This document shows positions 13,937 to 21,181 of a DNA stretch of 24,053 bases, one piece after another. Below the pieces are notes generated by a model. That model was given only the letters and a program-made list of their open reading frames with translations. It searched no databases and was not told the DNA's origin. The first letter of the stretch is position 1. The number at the start of each line of letters is the position of its first letter. Origin of the DNA: an uncultured Spirochaetia bacterium (GTDB taxonomy: Bacteria; Spirochaetota; UBA4802; JAGODF01); assembly GCA_937967705.1 (NCBI GenBank), contig CALCJG010000427.1, forward strand, positions 1 to 24,053. The letters run 5' to 3'. The position numbers were made by a program, and so were the translations under genes.

Positions 13937-15799
13937 TCAGCTGTTATCCTCGAACAGGCTCACTATGGCATCCTTCTGCTGTGCCAGCTTGATGATATCG
14001 TCCAGATGCTCTCTCCTCACGAGAGCGTGATTGGGTGATATGACCTCGATCAGGGATTTCTTCAGTTTCCCGTACTGAAGATCGTCGATAAAGGTGGCAT
14101 GGTTTGAGTGAAGGAGAACGCAGTTGACGATGCGTATCCGTACGGCCTGCTGTTCCCACTCCTTCAGGAGAAAACTGAGATTCTGAGGGATTTCATTGCG
14201 GGAATATTTCTGCAGAGTCTGCAGAAAGGGGTCCAGAGACATGCCGCGTTTGCAGGCCTTGAGAATGGATCCCTTGCTGATCCTGGCGTGAAGGACTACA
14301 TCCTCCCGTATGATCTCCGTGTGGGTCAGTATATGATAGAGGTCGTCCGAGGGAACCTCCAGTCGGGGGACCAGGAGCGTAAAATCGGGGTTGATGTATA
14401 TGCAGGGGGTGTCCTTACGGTTTTTCCTCGGGTGGGGCTGATGATGATGCAGCATCCGAGAGGATATCTCCCTTCCCGTATCGGAAAGCGTCAGGAACCC
14501 GTCGGTGATTTCTGCGATTCCGAGAATCAGGAGGAGGTTAAGGGCCGCCTCCTGCTGTTTTCTCCGCTCTTCACGCCAGTTTGCCGGCGGCAGGGATGTC
14601 CGCTCGTAGCTGCCGTAGCTGTAAACCTGCATCAGGTGTTTGAGCCATCCCGGATGTCCCCGGTCTGCGAGATGCAGTAACTCCACAACTCCCCGCAGAT
14701 CCGCCGGGGCAGGCAGGGGAATGGGGCTCTGGAAGAGGTCTGGGACCGGCTCTTCCTCTTCTTCCAGGGATCGGAAGATCCGTCCGATGATTTTTCGAGG
14801 CTTGTCCAGCTCTTTTTCCAGGGGTTTCAGGTTGCACAGGGCCGCATCCTCCTGGATGTGGAGCAGTTTGAGCCGGGAGAGCAGGTGCAGGGAGAGCTGG
14901 GAGATGTCGGGGATCTCCTTTCCGTCTGCCGTCTGGATGATGTAGGGCGATGGCATCAGTCTCCCCCGGTCGTCCTTGCGGAACACCTTCTGTGTTGTAA
15001 GGAACAGGCGATAGGTGGTGATGATGTCGAAGGTGTGGAGGAGATTGAGGAGAATGTTGTGACCGTTGTGCAGGGTCTGGGGCTTTTTCCCCTTTTCGCC
15101 GCGCATTCCGTTCATGAGGTGGAACACCGCCGATGGACTCAGTACCAGATGAGTTGTGACCGGCGGAACCAGTTCATGGAAAACCTGAAGAGTACCTGCT
15201 TTGATGAGGCTTTTAAGCGCCGTCTCGTCACGGTCCTCCGGGAACCTTTCCCGGTATTCCTCAAGGGTAATCATCCCTGATCCCCGGCTTATAATGAACT
15301 CCATCGCCTGGTATTCCGTCGACGTCTGCCCAAAGGAGATGACGGGCGGGGCTGCCTGTTCCTGCAGAAGCCCGTGAAAGACGATATCGAAACGCTCCCG
15401 GATGTTCCGGGAGTCTACGGGATTGAGTATCACGCCGATTTCCTCGAAGGGATGGGCCTTGTCGTTCTTGTTGTGGATGCGCTGGCGGTTTTTCAGTATG
15501 TAGATGAGGAGCTTTTTTGACAGCCGTACGGAAAGGGACTCTATGATGCCGATGTCCATTTTGCACTGCGCCTCGATCTCACCGAAAGAAAGACCGGAGG
15601 GATTCCGGTAAACGGCTGACAGGATTTTCAATTCATCGGAATTCAGGGAAGACAACAGGGTTTGCAGACCGGCATAAGAAAAAAGAGAGGGGAGTATCTT
15701 CTCCCTTGTTCTCATCGGCTTTTCCGGATTGAGGATCAGGGCCAGGGACTTGTAGTCTTCCTCTCCAAGGATAGATATTCTATCGATTATTTTTTTCAT
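13937..15799 (-). CDS. helicase-associated (XPB/Ssl2 N-terminal-like) domain protein without helicase
   Basis: The product has 620 residues. Residues 1-345 contain helical, winged-helix-like repeats (for example LNSDELKILSAVYRNPSGL at 52-70, followed by an FGEIEAQCK helix). Residues 464-560 fit the Helicase_C_3/XPB-Ssl2 N-terminal family (PF13625): IYINPDFTLLVPRLEVPSDD (467-486), then LHARISKGSILKACKRGMS (503-521) and SRNEIPQNLSFLLKEW (533-548). In other bacteria this domain occurs beside or within XPB-type helicases. Here there is no Walker A or B and no neighbouring helicase. A role in DNA repair or transcription is inferred only from the family. The ATG at 15799 follows a pyrimidine run, and no SD is visible. 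Confidence 0.75.
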   Translation of the reverse strand: MKKIIDRISILGEEDYKSLALILNPEKPMRTREKILPSLFSYAGLQTLLSSLNSDELKILSAVYRNPSGLSFGEIEAQCKMDIGIIESLSVRLSKKLLIYILKNRQRIHNKNDKAHPFEEIGVILNPVDSRNIRERFDIVFHGLLQEQAAPPVISFGQTSTEYQAMEFIISRGSGMITLEEYRERFPEDRDETALKSLIKAGTLQVFHELVPPVTTHLVLSPSAVFHLMNGMRGEKGKKPQTLHNGHNILLNLLHTFDIITTYRLFLTTQKVFRKDDRGRLMPSPYIIQTADGKEIPDISQLSLHLLSRLKLLHIQEDAALCNLKPLEKELDKPRKIIGRIFRSLEEEEEPVPDLFQSPIPLPAPADLRGVVELLHLADRGHPGWLKHLMQVYSYGSYERTSLPPANWREERRKQQEAALNLLLILGIAEITDGFLTLSDTGREISSRMLHHHQPHPRKNRKDTPCIYINPDFTLLVPRLEVPSDDLYHILTHTEIIREDVVLHARISKGSILKACKRGMSLDPFLQTLQKYSRNEIPQNLSFLLKEWEQQAVRIRIVNCVLLHSNHATFIDDLQYGKLKKSLIEVISPNHALVRREHLDDIIKLAQQKDAIVSLFEDNS

Positions 15800-15812
15800 G
15801 AGAAAAAAGTTG

Positions 15813-15841
15813 TGGACACGTTAATTAGTCTATTCTATACA
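15813..15841 (+). promoter_or_regulatory. candidate promoter towards lepB
   Basis: TGGACA (15813-15818), 17 bases and TATACA (15836-15841) lie about 247 bases before the signal peptidase start. The resulting leader would include the hairpin at 15906-15925. Confidence 0.4.
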
Positions 15842-15859
15842 GGCGCTGTAATTCTGCAA
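15832..15859 (-). promoter_or_regulatory. candidate promoter for the helicase-associated protein
   Basis: On the minus strand TTGCAG (15854-15859), 16 bases and TAGAAT (15832-15837) would start transcription about 27 bases upstream of the ATG at 15799. Its -10 element overlaps the -10 of the opposite-strand candidate. Confidence 0.35.
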
Positions 15860-15905
15860 TACAATTATATTTCTTTTTTTGCTGGATACCGTAAAAAAAA
15901 GCTAT

Positions 15906-15925
15906 TTGCCGGGATTATCCGGCAA
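15906..15925. other. short hairpin in the lepB upstream region
   Basis: TTGCCGG (15906-15912) pairs with CCGGCAA (15919-15925) around a 6-base loop. There is an A8 run on the left and only TAATT on the right. On the minus strand the U-tract lies 5 bases beyond the stem, a poor terminator; on the plus strand it would sit in the lepB leader. The remaining gap to 16087 shows nothing recognisable. Confidence 0.4.
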
Positions 15926-16087
15926 TAATTCCAGTTCTTGACGCAGGGACGGCCGGATTTCCTGGATTTCGATCCCCTAATTTTCTGGGCGGAGAAGACC
16001 CGCCGGGAGAATACCCGCTATTTCGTGATTATTTCCCTGATCCGGATAACCGTTCAACGGGGCCCTGCTACTTCTTAGGAGTGCCGA

Positions 16088-17206
16088 ATGTTACAGTTTT
16101 TGAGACTCAACAGGAATCAGACGGAAAAGAGCGAGTATGCCCTCATGGAGGGTTCCCAGCTCTACCGGTTTCTGGCTCGTCGTTTGGGGTATATTCTGCT
16201 TCTGGCCTATTCCACACTCTTCCTGGCCGTGGCCATCCCCTTCCTCTGGACCTATTTTATCGGCGGTATGCTGATTATGATCTTCCTGGTGCGTTTCATC
16301 AGCCAGATCCTCATGCTGAGAAAATACAGGGGGGGCAAAATAGCTGTCGGCAGTGAGGGTCTGGAGGTCACCAACCGCCTCAATACCTTCACGATCCCGG
16401 CGGAAAACATCACCTATCTGGAAATCAACGTTCTTGGCAATCTGCTGATCCGGGAGAAGTATGTCGTCACCTCCTTTCCCATCGATCTTCTAAAGGAAGA
16501 GGATCGGGCTTCCCTGATCCAGATGTTCGAGGACATGGCCCCCAAGCGGACTCAGGCCTATAAAAAGACCTGGGAACTTTTCGACGCCATTCTCGTCGCA
16601 TTCATCCTGGCCATGCATATACGTCAGTTCATAGTACAGGCCTATTACATCCCTACCGGCTCCATGGAGAACACCCTTCAGGTAGGTGACCACCTCCTCG
16701 TGGAAAAGATCACCTATGGCCCGGTTATCCCCCAGATGATCTTCATGAAGAAAGAGGTCCGGCTGTGGGGACTGCGCAAGGTTCAGAAGGGGGATATCAT
16801 CATCTTTAAACCTCCCGGCGAGGAGGAGCGGGATTTCATCAAGAGGTGCATCGCTGTGGAAGGGGACAACTTCCATATCAACGATGCCGATGGCTTTGTC
16901 TATATCAACGGTAAAAAGATGGACGAACCCTTCGTCAAGGATTATGCGAAAATAACGGATGTGGGCATTACCGACTACAAGGGATTCGGCAACAAGCGTT
17001 TGATCGAAGGGGTCGTGCCCAAGGGGATGGTCATAGCTATGGGAGACAACCGTACCAATTCCCAGGACAGCCGGTATTTCGGCTATGTCCCTGTCGAGCG
17101 TATCAAGGGCCGGGCCTTTGTCCTCTACTGGAATACGGATCAGGTTATCGGAAGGAAGGGATCTATCAAGGAATTCTTTTTTACTCGCATAGGGCTTATA
17201 CGGTAG
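16088..17206 (+). CDS. lepB: signal peptidase I with N-terminal PH-like membrane module
   Basis: SPase I removes signal peptides at the outer face of the inner membrane. The SPase domain begins with a helix near 164-184 and has the catalytic Ser192 in PTGSMENTLQVGDHLLVEK, Lys252 in RDFIKRCIAVEGD and box E, GDNRTNSQDSRYFGYVP (319-335). At 372 residues it is longer than usual because of residues 1-155. These hold two helices (about 32-56 and 57-75) and then a beta-rich segment (KIAVGSEGLEVTNRL, FTIPAENITYLEI, LIREKYVVTSFP) that looks like a bacterial PH domain (YdbT/bPH2 type), usually found in separate membrane proteins. The start at ATG 16088 has AGGAG 6 bases upstream. It leads a cluster with the PBP gene (35 bases on) and the Maf-like gene. 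Confidence 0.93.
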   Translation: MLQFLRLNRNQTEKSEYALMEGSQLYRFLARRLGYILLLAYSTLFLAVAIPFLWTYFIGGMLIMIFLVRFISQILMLRKYRGGKIAVGSEGLEVTNRLNTFTIPAENITYLEINVLGNLLIREKYVVTSFPIDLLKEEDRASLIQMFEDMAPKRTQAYKKTWELFDAILVAFILAMHIRQFIVQAYYIPTGSMENTLQVGDHLLVEKITYGPVIPQMIFMKKEVRLWGLRKVQKGDIIIFKPPGEEERDFIKRCIAVEGDNFHINDADGFVYINGKKMDEPFVKDYAKITDVGITDYKGFGNKRLIEGVVPKGMVIAMGDNRTNSQDSRYFGYVPVERIKGRAFVLYWNTDQVIGRKGSIKEFFFTRIGLIR

Positions 17207-17241
17207 CCACGGAACGCTTGGTCTTCAAGCAATAAGGGCGG

Positions 17242-19089
17242 ATGCACTTCAAGGTATTCAAACGAAGGATTATAATAACGGGCGTGCTGGTATTCGGTAT
17301 GGCCCTTTTTTTTATCGTCAAACTATTCAACCTGCATTTTTCGGACAGGATAAAGGTTAAACCGCCCCTGGGGCCTGAGATTCGGCGGGGCGACATCAAA
17401 GACCGCCAGGATTACCTGCTGGCCCTTTCCATAGAAAAACATTCTCTCTTCGCAAATCCCCAGAGAATCAAAAAACCGGAAGAGACGGCTGGTGTACTCT
17501 CGCCGCTCATCGATCTTCCCTATGACGTGATCCTGGAACGGCTCAAGCGGGAGAAGCGTTTCGTCTGGCTCAAGAGAAAGGTGGACGATGCTACCGCCGG
17601 CAGGATCAAGGCGCTCAAGATTCCCGGGATCAGTTTCAAACGGGAATATCAGCGGGTTTATCCGCATGACAGGCTGGCGGCTAACGTCATCGGCTTCGTG
17701 GGAATTGACAACCGCGGTCTCGGAGGGCTGGAGTACAGGTACGACGAGATTCTCTCAGGCCGGTCTCTTTCCCGGAAAAGCGGAGACGATCCCGTCTACT
17801 GCGGTTACAATCTGAAGCTGACCATTGACCGGGTGGTACAGTACCAGTGCGAGAAAGAGCTGGCAGCCGGCGCCAGGGCGATGGGTGCGCGGCAGGGTGC
17901 TGTCGTCGTCATGGAGGTCGCCACGGGACGGATTCTCGCGGCGGCCAAGTATCCCGGTTTCGACCCTAACTTTTACTACCGTTACGCCGACAACGAGAGG
18001 AGGAACTACGCGATTACGGATTCCTTCGAGCCGGGATCGACTTTGAAGATCATAGCCATGGCTACAGTCCTTGAGACCGGCCAGTCACTCTCCGCCGTCT
18101 ATCAGTGCAAGGGAAAGGTCGATGTGGCCGATACGACGATCAACTGCGTTCACGTGCACGGCAAGGTCGGACTGGATGATATCATCAGGAAATCCTGCAA
18201 TGCGGGAATGATACAGGCCATGAGGGGCGTGGGGAAAAAGAGTTATTACGACATGCTGATTAAGTTCGGTTTCGGGAGAAAGACGGGAGTGGAGCTGCCC
18301 GGGGAATCGGAGGGATTGCTGCGCCCCCTGAAGGAGTGGTCGGGGCTTTCCAAGTACTCCCTGGCCATCGGTCAGGAAATATCCGTCAACTCGCTGCAGC
18401 TTGCTGCGGCCTTCAGCGCGGTGGCCAATGACGGGGTCTATGTGCTTCCTGCCATTGTCGAGGCGGTGGAAAAGGAGGACGGAACGGTCCTCCAGCGATT
18501 CTATCCCCGGACACGGGGGAGGGTCATCCGGAAGGAAACAGCCCAGCGACTCCTTGCAATGATGAGGAAGGTCGTGGAGGGAGGCGGAACGGGGCATCTT
18601 GCTGCAGTACGCTATTACGGCTCTGCGGGTAAGACGGGAACGGCACAAAAGCCCCTTAAGACAGGGGGATATTCCGAGAAGAAATACACCTCCTCTTTCG
18701 TCGGATTGACCCCTTCGGAGAATCCCCGCATCTGCCTCCTGATCCTTCTGGATGAGCCGCTGGGAGCTGAAGGGGGAGGAGCGGCGGCGGCTCCCGTTTT
18801 CGCCAGGATAGCGGAGAGGATTCTACCCTATCTTCGGGTCAAGAAGACGGCCGTGGGGGCGGGCGGCCCAGTCCATTACCGGAGGCTGAAGATTGCCTTT
18901 GATGGGGCAACCATGCCCGATTTCCGGGGAAGAATACTGGCGGATTCCATCGATACCCTGGCGGAGATGCAGAAAAAATTCATGATAAACTACACCTTCG
19001 AGGGAAGCGGGCGTGTGTACAATCAGTCGCCGCCGAAGGGAACAGCCCTCTCCCATCATCAGAAGATCACTCTCTATCTGAAAGACTGA
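17242..19089 (+). CDS. class B penicillin-binding protein (FtsI/SpoVD-like) with PASTA domain
   Basis: This 615-residue transpeptidase crosslinks peptidoglycan in the periplasm. One N-terminal helix (10-30) anchors it. A dimerisation (pedestal) domain spans about 45-190 (RRGDIKDRQDYLLA, VYPHDRLAANVIGFVG). The transpeptidase spans about 215-530 with SxxK as Ser266-Thr-Leu-Lys269, SxN as Ser318-Cys-Asn320 and KTG as Lys464-Thr-Gly466. A single PASTA domain ends the protein (about 556-613, MPDFRGRILADSIDTL to KITLYLKD). The architecture fits septal FtsI/Pbp2 or SpoVD, but no division-cluster gene (mraW, ftsL, murE) is next to it, so I leave the symbol blank. The SD AAGGG lies about 5 bases before ATG 17242. 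It is probably co-transcribed with lepB and the Maf-like gene. Confidence 0.93.
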   Translation: MHFKVFKRRIIITGVLVFGMALFFIVKLFNLHFSDRIKVKPPLGPEIRRGDIKDRQDYLLALSIEKHSLFANPQRIKKPEETAGVLSPLIDLPYDVILERLKREKRFVWLKRKVDDATAGRIKALKIPGISFKREYQRVYPHDRLAANVIGFVGIDNRGLGGLEYRYDEILSGRSLSRKSGDDPVYCGYNLKLTIDRVVQYQCEKELAAGARAMGARQGAVVVMEVATGRILAAAKYPGFDPNFYYRYADNERRNYAITDSFEPGSTLKIIAMATVLETGQSLSAVYQCKGKVDVADTTINCVHVHGKVGLDDIIRKSCNAGMIQAMRGVGKKSYYDMLIKFGFGRKTGVELPGESEGLLRPLKEWSGLSKYSLAIGQEISVNSLQLAAAFSAVANDGVYVLPAIVEAVEKEDGTVLQRFYPRTRGRVIRKETAQRLLAMMRKVVEGGGTGHLAAVRYYGSAGKTGTAQKPLKTGGYSEKKYTSSFVGLTPSENPRICLLILLDEPLGAEGGGAAAAPVFARIAERILPYLRVKKTAVGAGGPVHYRRLKIAFDGATMPDFRGRILADSIDTLAEMQKKFMINYTFEGSGRVYNQSPPKGTALSHHQKITLYLKD

Positions 19090-19096
19090 CGGTGCC

Positions 19097-20977
19097 ATGG
19101 AAGACTATCTGGATAAAAATCTGTCCCTCATCAGGCGTAGATTTCCCGACCTACTTGCCGGGATTTCCGGCATGACGGATGGGGGAAATCTCCGGACGGT
19201 TACGGCAAAAAACGGGCATCCCGTACCGGAGATCATCCGGGAAGGAAGAACCCTCTATGTCCACAGCCGATTCGATCCGCAGAAGGAGGCGGAGCGTTTC
19301 GTGGCCGAGGTGGATCCGGCCCGTTACGACCTTTTTATCGTCATGGGATTCGGATTCGGTTACCATGCCGAAGAACTGCTGAAGGGTGCAGGTCGTAACT
19401 CCTCTATTCTTGTCATGGAAAAGGATCCCGGGATGGTCCTGGAGGCATTCCGGGCAAGGGATATGAGTTTCCTCCTGCGGGATGAGAGGTTTTCCCTTCT
19501 TCTTTCCCCTTCCGAAGAAATCCTTATACGGGCCTTCAGGGGGAAATCCTCCTACCGGGTTTCCTTTCTTGTCCACCGTGGCTCCTTTCAGATATATCCG
19601 GAATATTACAGCAACCTGCGCGGCATGATAAAGTCCTATCTGTCAACCAAGGAGGTCAATATCGCCACCCTGGCGAAGTTCGAAAAGTCCTGGGGGGCGA
19701 ATATCGCGCGGAATATACGCAGGATAATCCAGTGCCCCGGTGTCAACGTCTTCTATGACCGGTTCAGGGAGATGCCGGCCATTGTAGCCTGCGCAGGACC
19801 TTCGCTGGGAAAGAGCCTGGAATTCATCGGGGATAACCGCGACAGGGCTGTGATCATTGCCGTGGATACCGCTTACAGGCTGCTGGTGCGCCAGGGCATT
19901 GAGCCGCATTTTTGCGTTACCGTTGATCCTCAGGTCATCAACGCCCGTTATTTCGAGGGAAGCCCGCAGTCCCGGACCGTACTCGTGGCGGATCCCACGT
20001 CCCATCCTTCCGTGTTCCGCCTTTTCCGCGGCAGGTGCGTCATGACCGGAATGGCTTTCGAGATGATGAAGTGGATTGAACGTATAGCTGGCGAGAAGGG
20101 GGAGATGGCCTACGGAGGTTCCGTGTCGACCAACGCCTATGATTTCGCCCGCCGCCTGGGCGTCTCAAGTGTGATGCTGGCGGGCCAGGATCTTGCATTC
20201 ACAGGAGGGTACGCCCATGCCCGGGGGTCCTACCTTGACGAACAGGTTCATCTCCGAACAGGACGTTTCTACACGCCGGAGATGTTCAACCGCTATCAGC
20301 TGACGGCCCTCCCGAAGATATTCATCCGGGGAATTCGTTCCGACAGGGTTCATACGAATCAGAAGATGATGATCTTCCTCAACTGGTTCGAGAAGCGCAA
20401 TGATCCTCATCTCATAAACATCACCTATGACGGGGCCTTCATGCCCGGTCTGTCCCATGCTTCCCAGGAGTCCCTTGATCTGTCTGCACTGAAAAAGCGT
20501 CCGGATGAGCTGATCGATGAGCTGTACGGGGCGACAACCATAGAGGCGGGGGGTACGGAGGGCACAATCGAGAAAATGAGGGAGACCCTCAGGCGGATGA
20601 GGGAGGACTACGACACACTGATTCCCGCTCTGCAGCGGTCGGTATCCCTTTCCGAGGATATGGCGGCTCTCCTGAAGGGTGCCAGATCCGACCAGGGCAG
20701 GCTGGATTATATACTAAAAAAGCTGGCCGAAACCGACAGGCTGATCGAGTCCCGGGAAAGCATCAAGGATATCATCGGCTTTACGGCGCAGCGCGTCATC
20801 CACACCATTACGGAGGGTTACGAGATCGATGAGGAAGAGTCCCGGCTCTCCGAGGAGGAGCGGGTGGCCCGCCGGTCTCTGTTCCTGTACCGGGGGCTTC
20901 TGGACGGCTGCCGGTTTAATATCAGGCTGACGGATCGCATGATGGCCCTGCTGGACCAGGGGGATACCGCTTTCTGA
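19097..20977 (+). CDS. DUF115/Maf-like protein, candidate motility-associated glycosyltransferase
   Basis: The protein has 626 residues. An N-terminal Rossmann-like part contains FIVMGFGFGYHAEELL (80-95) and a SILVMEKDP strand (103-111). The central DUF115 (MptE-like) domain, about 200-390, has IVACAGPSLGKSLEFI (229-244), VIIAVDTAYRLLVRQGIEP (252-270), a CVTVDPQ strand and AGQDLAFTGG (362-371). Residues 480-626 are mostly helical. Maf proteins with this central domain transfer nonulosonic acids to flagellin; the same domain also occurs in spirochaetes and archaea. A glycosyltransferase role is inferred from the family. No flagellin or sialic-type sugar gene is nearby; the neighbours are envelope genes, beginning 7 bases after the PBP. 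SD is weak. Confidence 0.85.
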   Translation: MEDYLDKNLSLIRRRFPDLLAGISGMTDGGNLRTVTAKNGHPVPEIIREGRTLYVHSRFDPQKEAERFVAEVDPARYDLFIVMGFGFGYHAEELLKGAGRNSSILVMEKDPGMVLEAFRARDMSFLLRDERFSLLLSPSEEILIRAFRGKSSYRVSFLVHRGSFQIYPEYYSNLRGMIKSYLSTKEVNIATLAKFEKSWGANIARNIRRIIQCPGVNVFYDRFREMPAIVACAGPSLGKSLEFIGDNRDRAVIIAVDTAYRLLVRQGIEPHFCVTVDPQVINARYFEGSPQSRTVLVADPTSHPSVFRLFRGRCVMTGMAFEMMKWIERIAGEKGEMAYGGSVSTNAYDFARRLGVSSVMLAGQDLAFTGGYAHARGSYLDEQVHLRTGRFYTPEMFNRYQLTALPKIFIRGIRSDRVHTNQKMMIFLNWFEKRNDPHLINITYDGAFMPGLSHASQESLDLSALKKRPDELIDELYGATTIEAGGTEGTIEKMRETLRRMREDYDTLIPALQRSVSLSEDMAALLKGARSDQGRLDYILKKLAETDRLIESRESIKDIIGFTAQRVIHTITEGYEIDEEESRLSEEERVARRSLFLYRGLLDGCRFNIRLTDRMMALLDQGDTAF

Positions 20978-21181
20978 ACCGATTTATCTCCTATTCCCTT
21001 TCTGTCCTTTATTGCTTCCTCCCCGGATGATTGTTAACATGGGGATAAATATCATACGATCGTTATCCGCGGGCCAATTTTTTCTTGAATAATCCGGGGC
21101 GTTGGTGTTTACTTTGAAAACTTTTTTTACGGGCAACCAATATTGGGAAAGCCTGAAATTTCAATCCTGTAGAGGTATTAC
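20978..21181 (+). other. upstream region of the glucan phosphorylase gene
   Basis: This 204-base AT-richer gap has an 8-bp inverted repeat, CCCCGGAT (21021-21028) and ATCCGGGG (21092-21099), with a 63-base interior. A weak promoter-like pair, TTGAAT and TTTACT with 17 bases between, overlaps its right arm (about 21085-21113). No intrinsic terminator for the preceding operon was found. Confidence 0.3.

Noticed and set aside
14108..14680. Plus-strand frame of 190 codons opposite the helicase-associated gene
   Set aside because: The minus-strand frame has recognisable domain motifs; the plus frame has none and no start signal.
15906..15935. Hairpin as an intrinsic terminator
   Set aside because: The stem is only 7 bp, neither strand has a U-tract directly after it, and no gene ends nearby to be terminated.
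16081..16356. Plus-strand frame beginning just before lepB
   Set aside because: It overlaps lepB in another frame; lepB has the better-placed SD and clear catalytic motifs.
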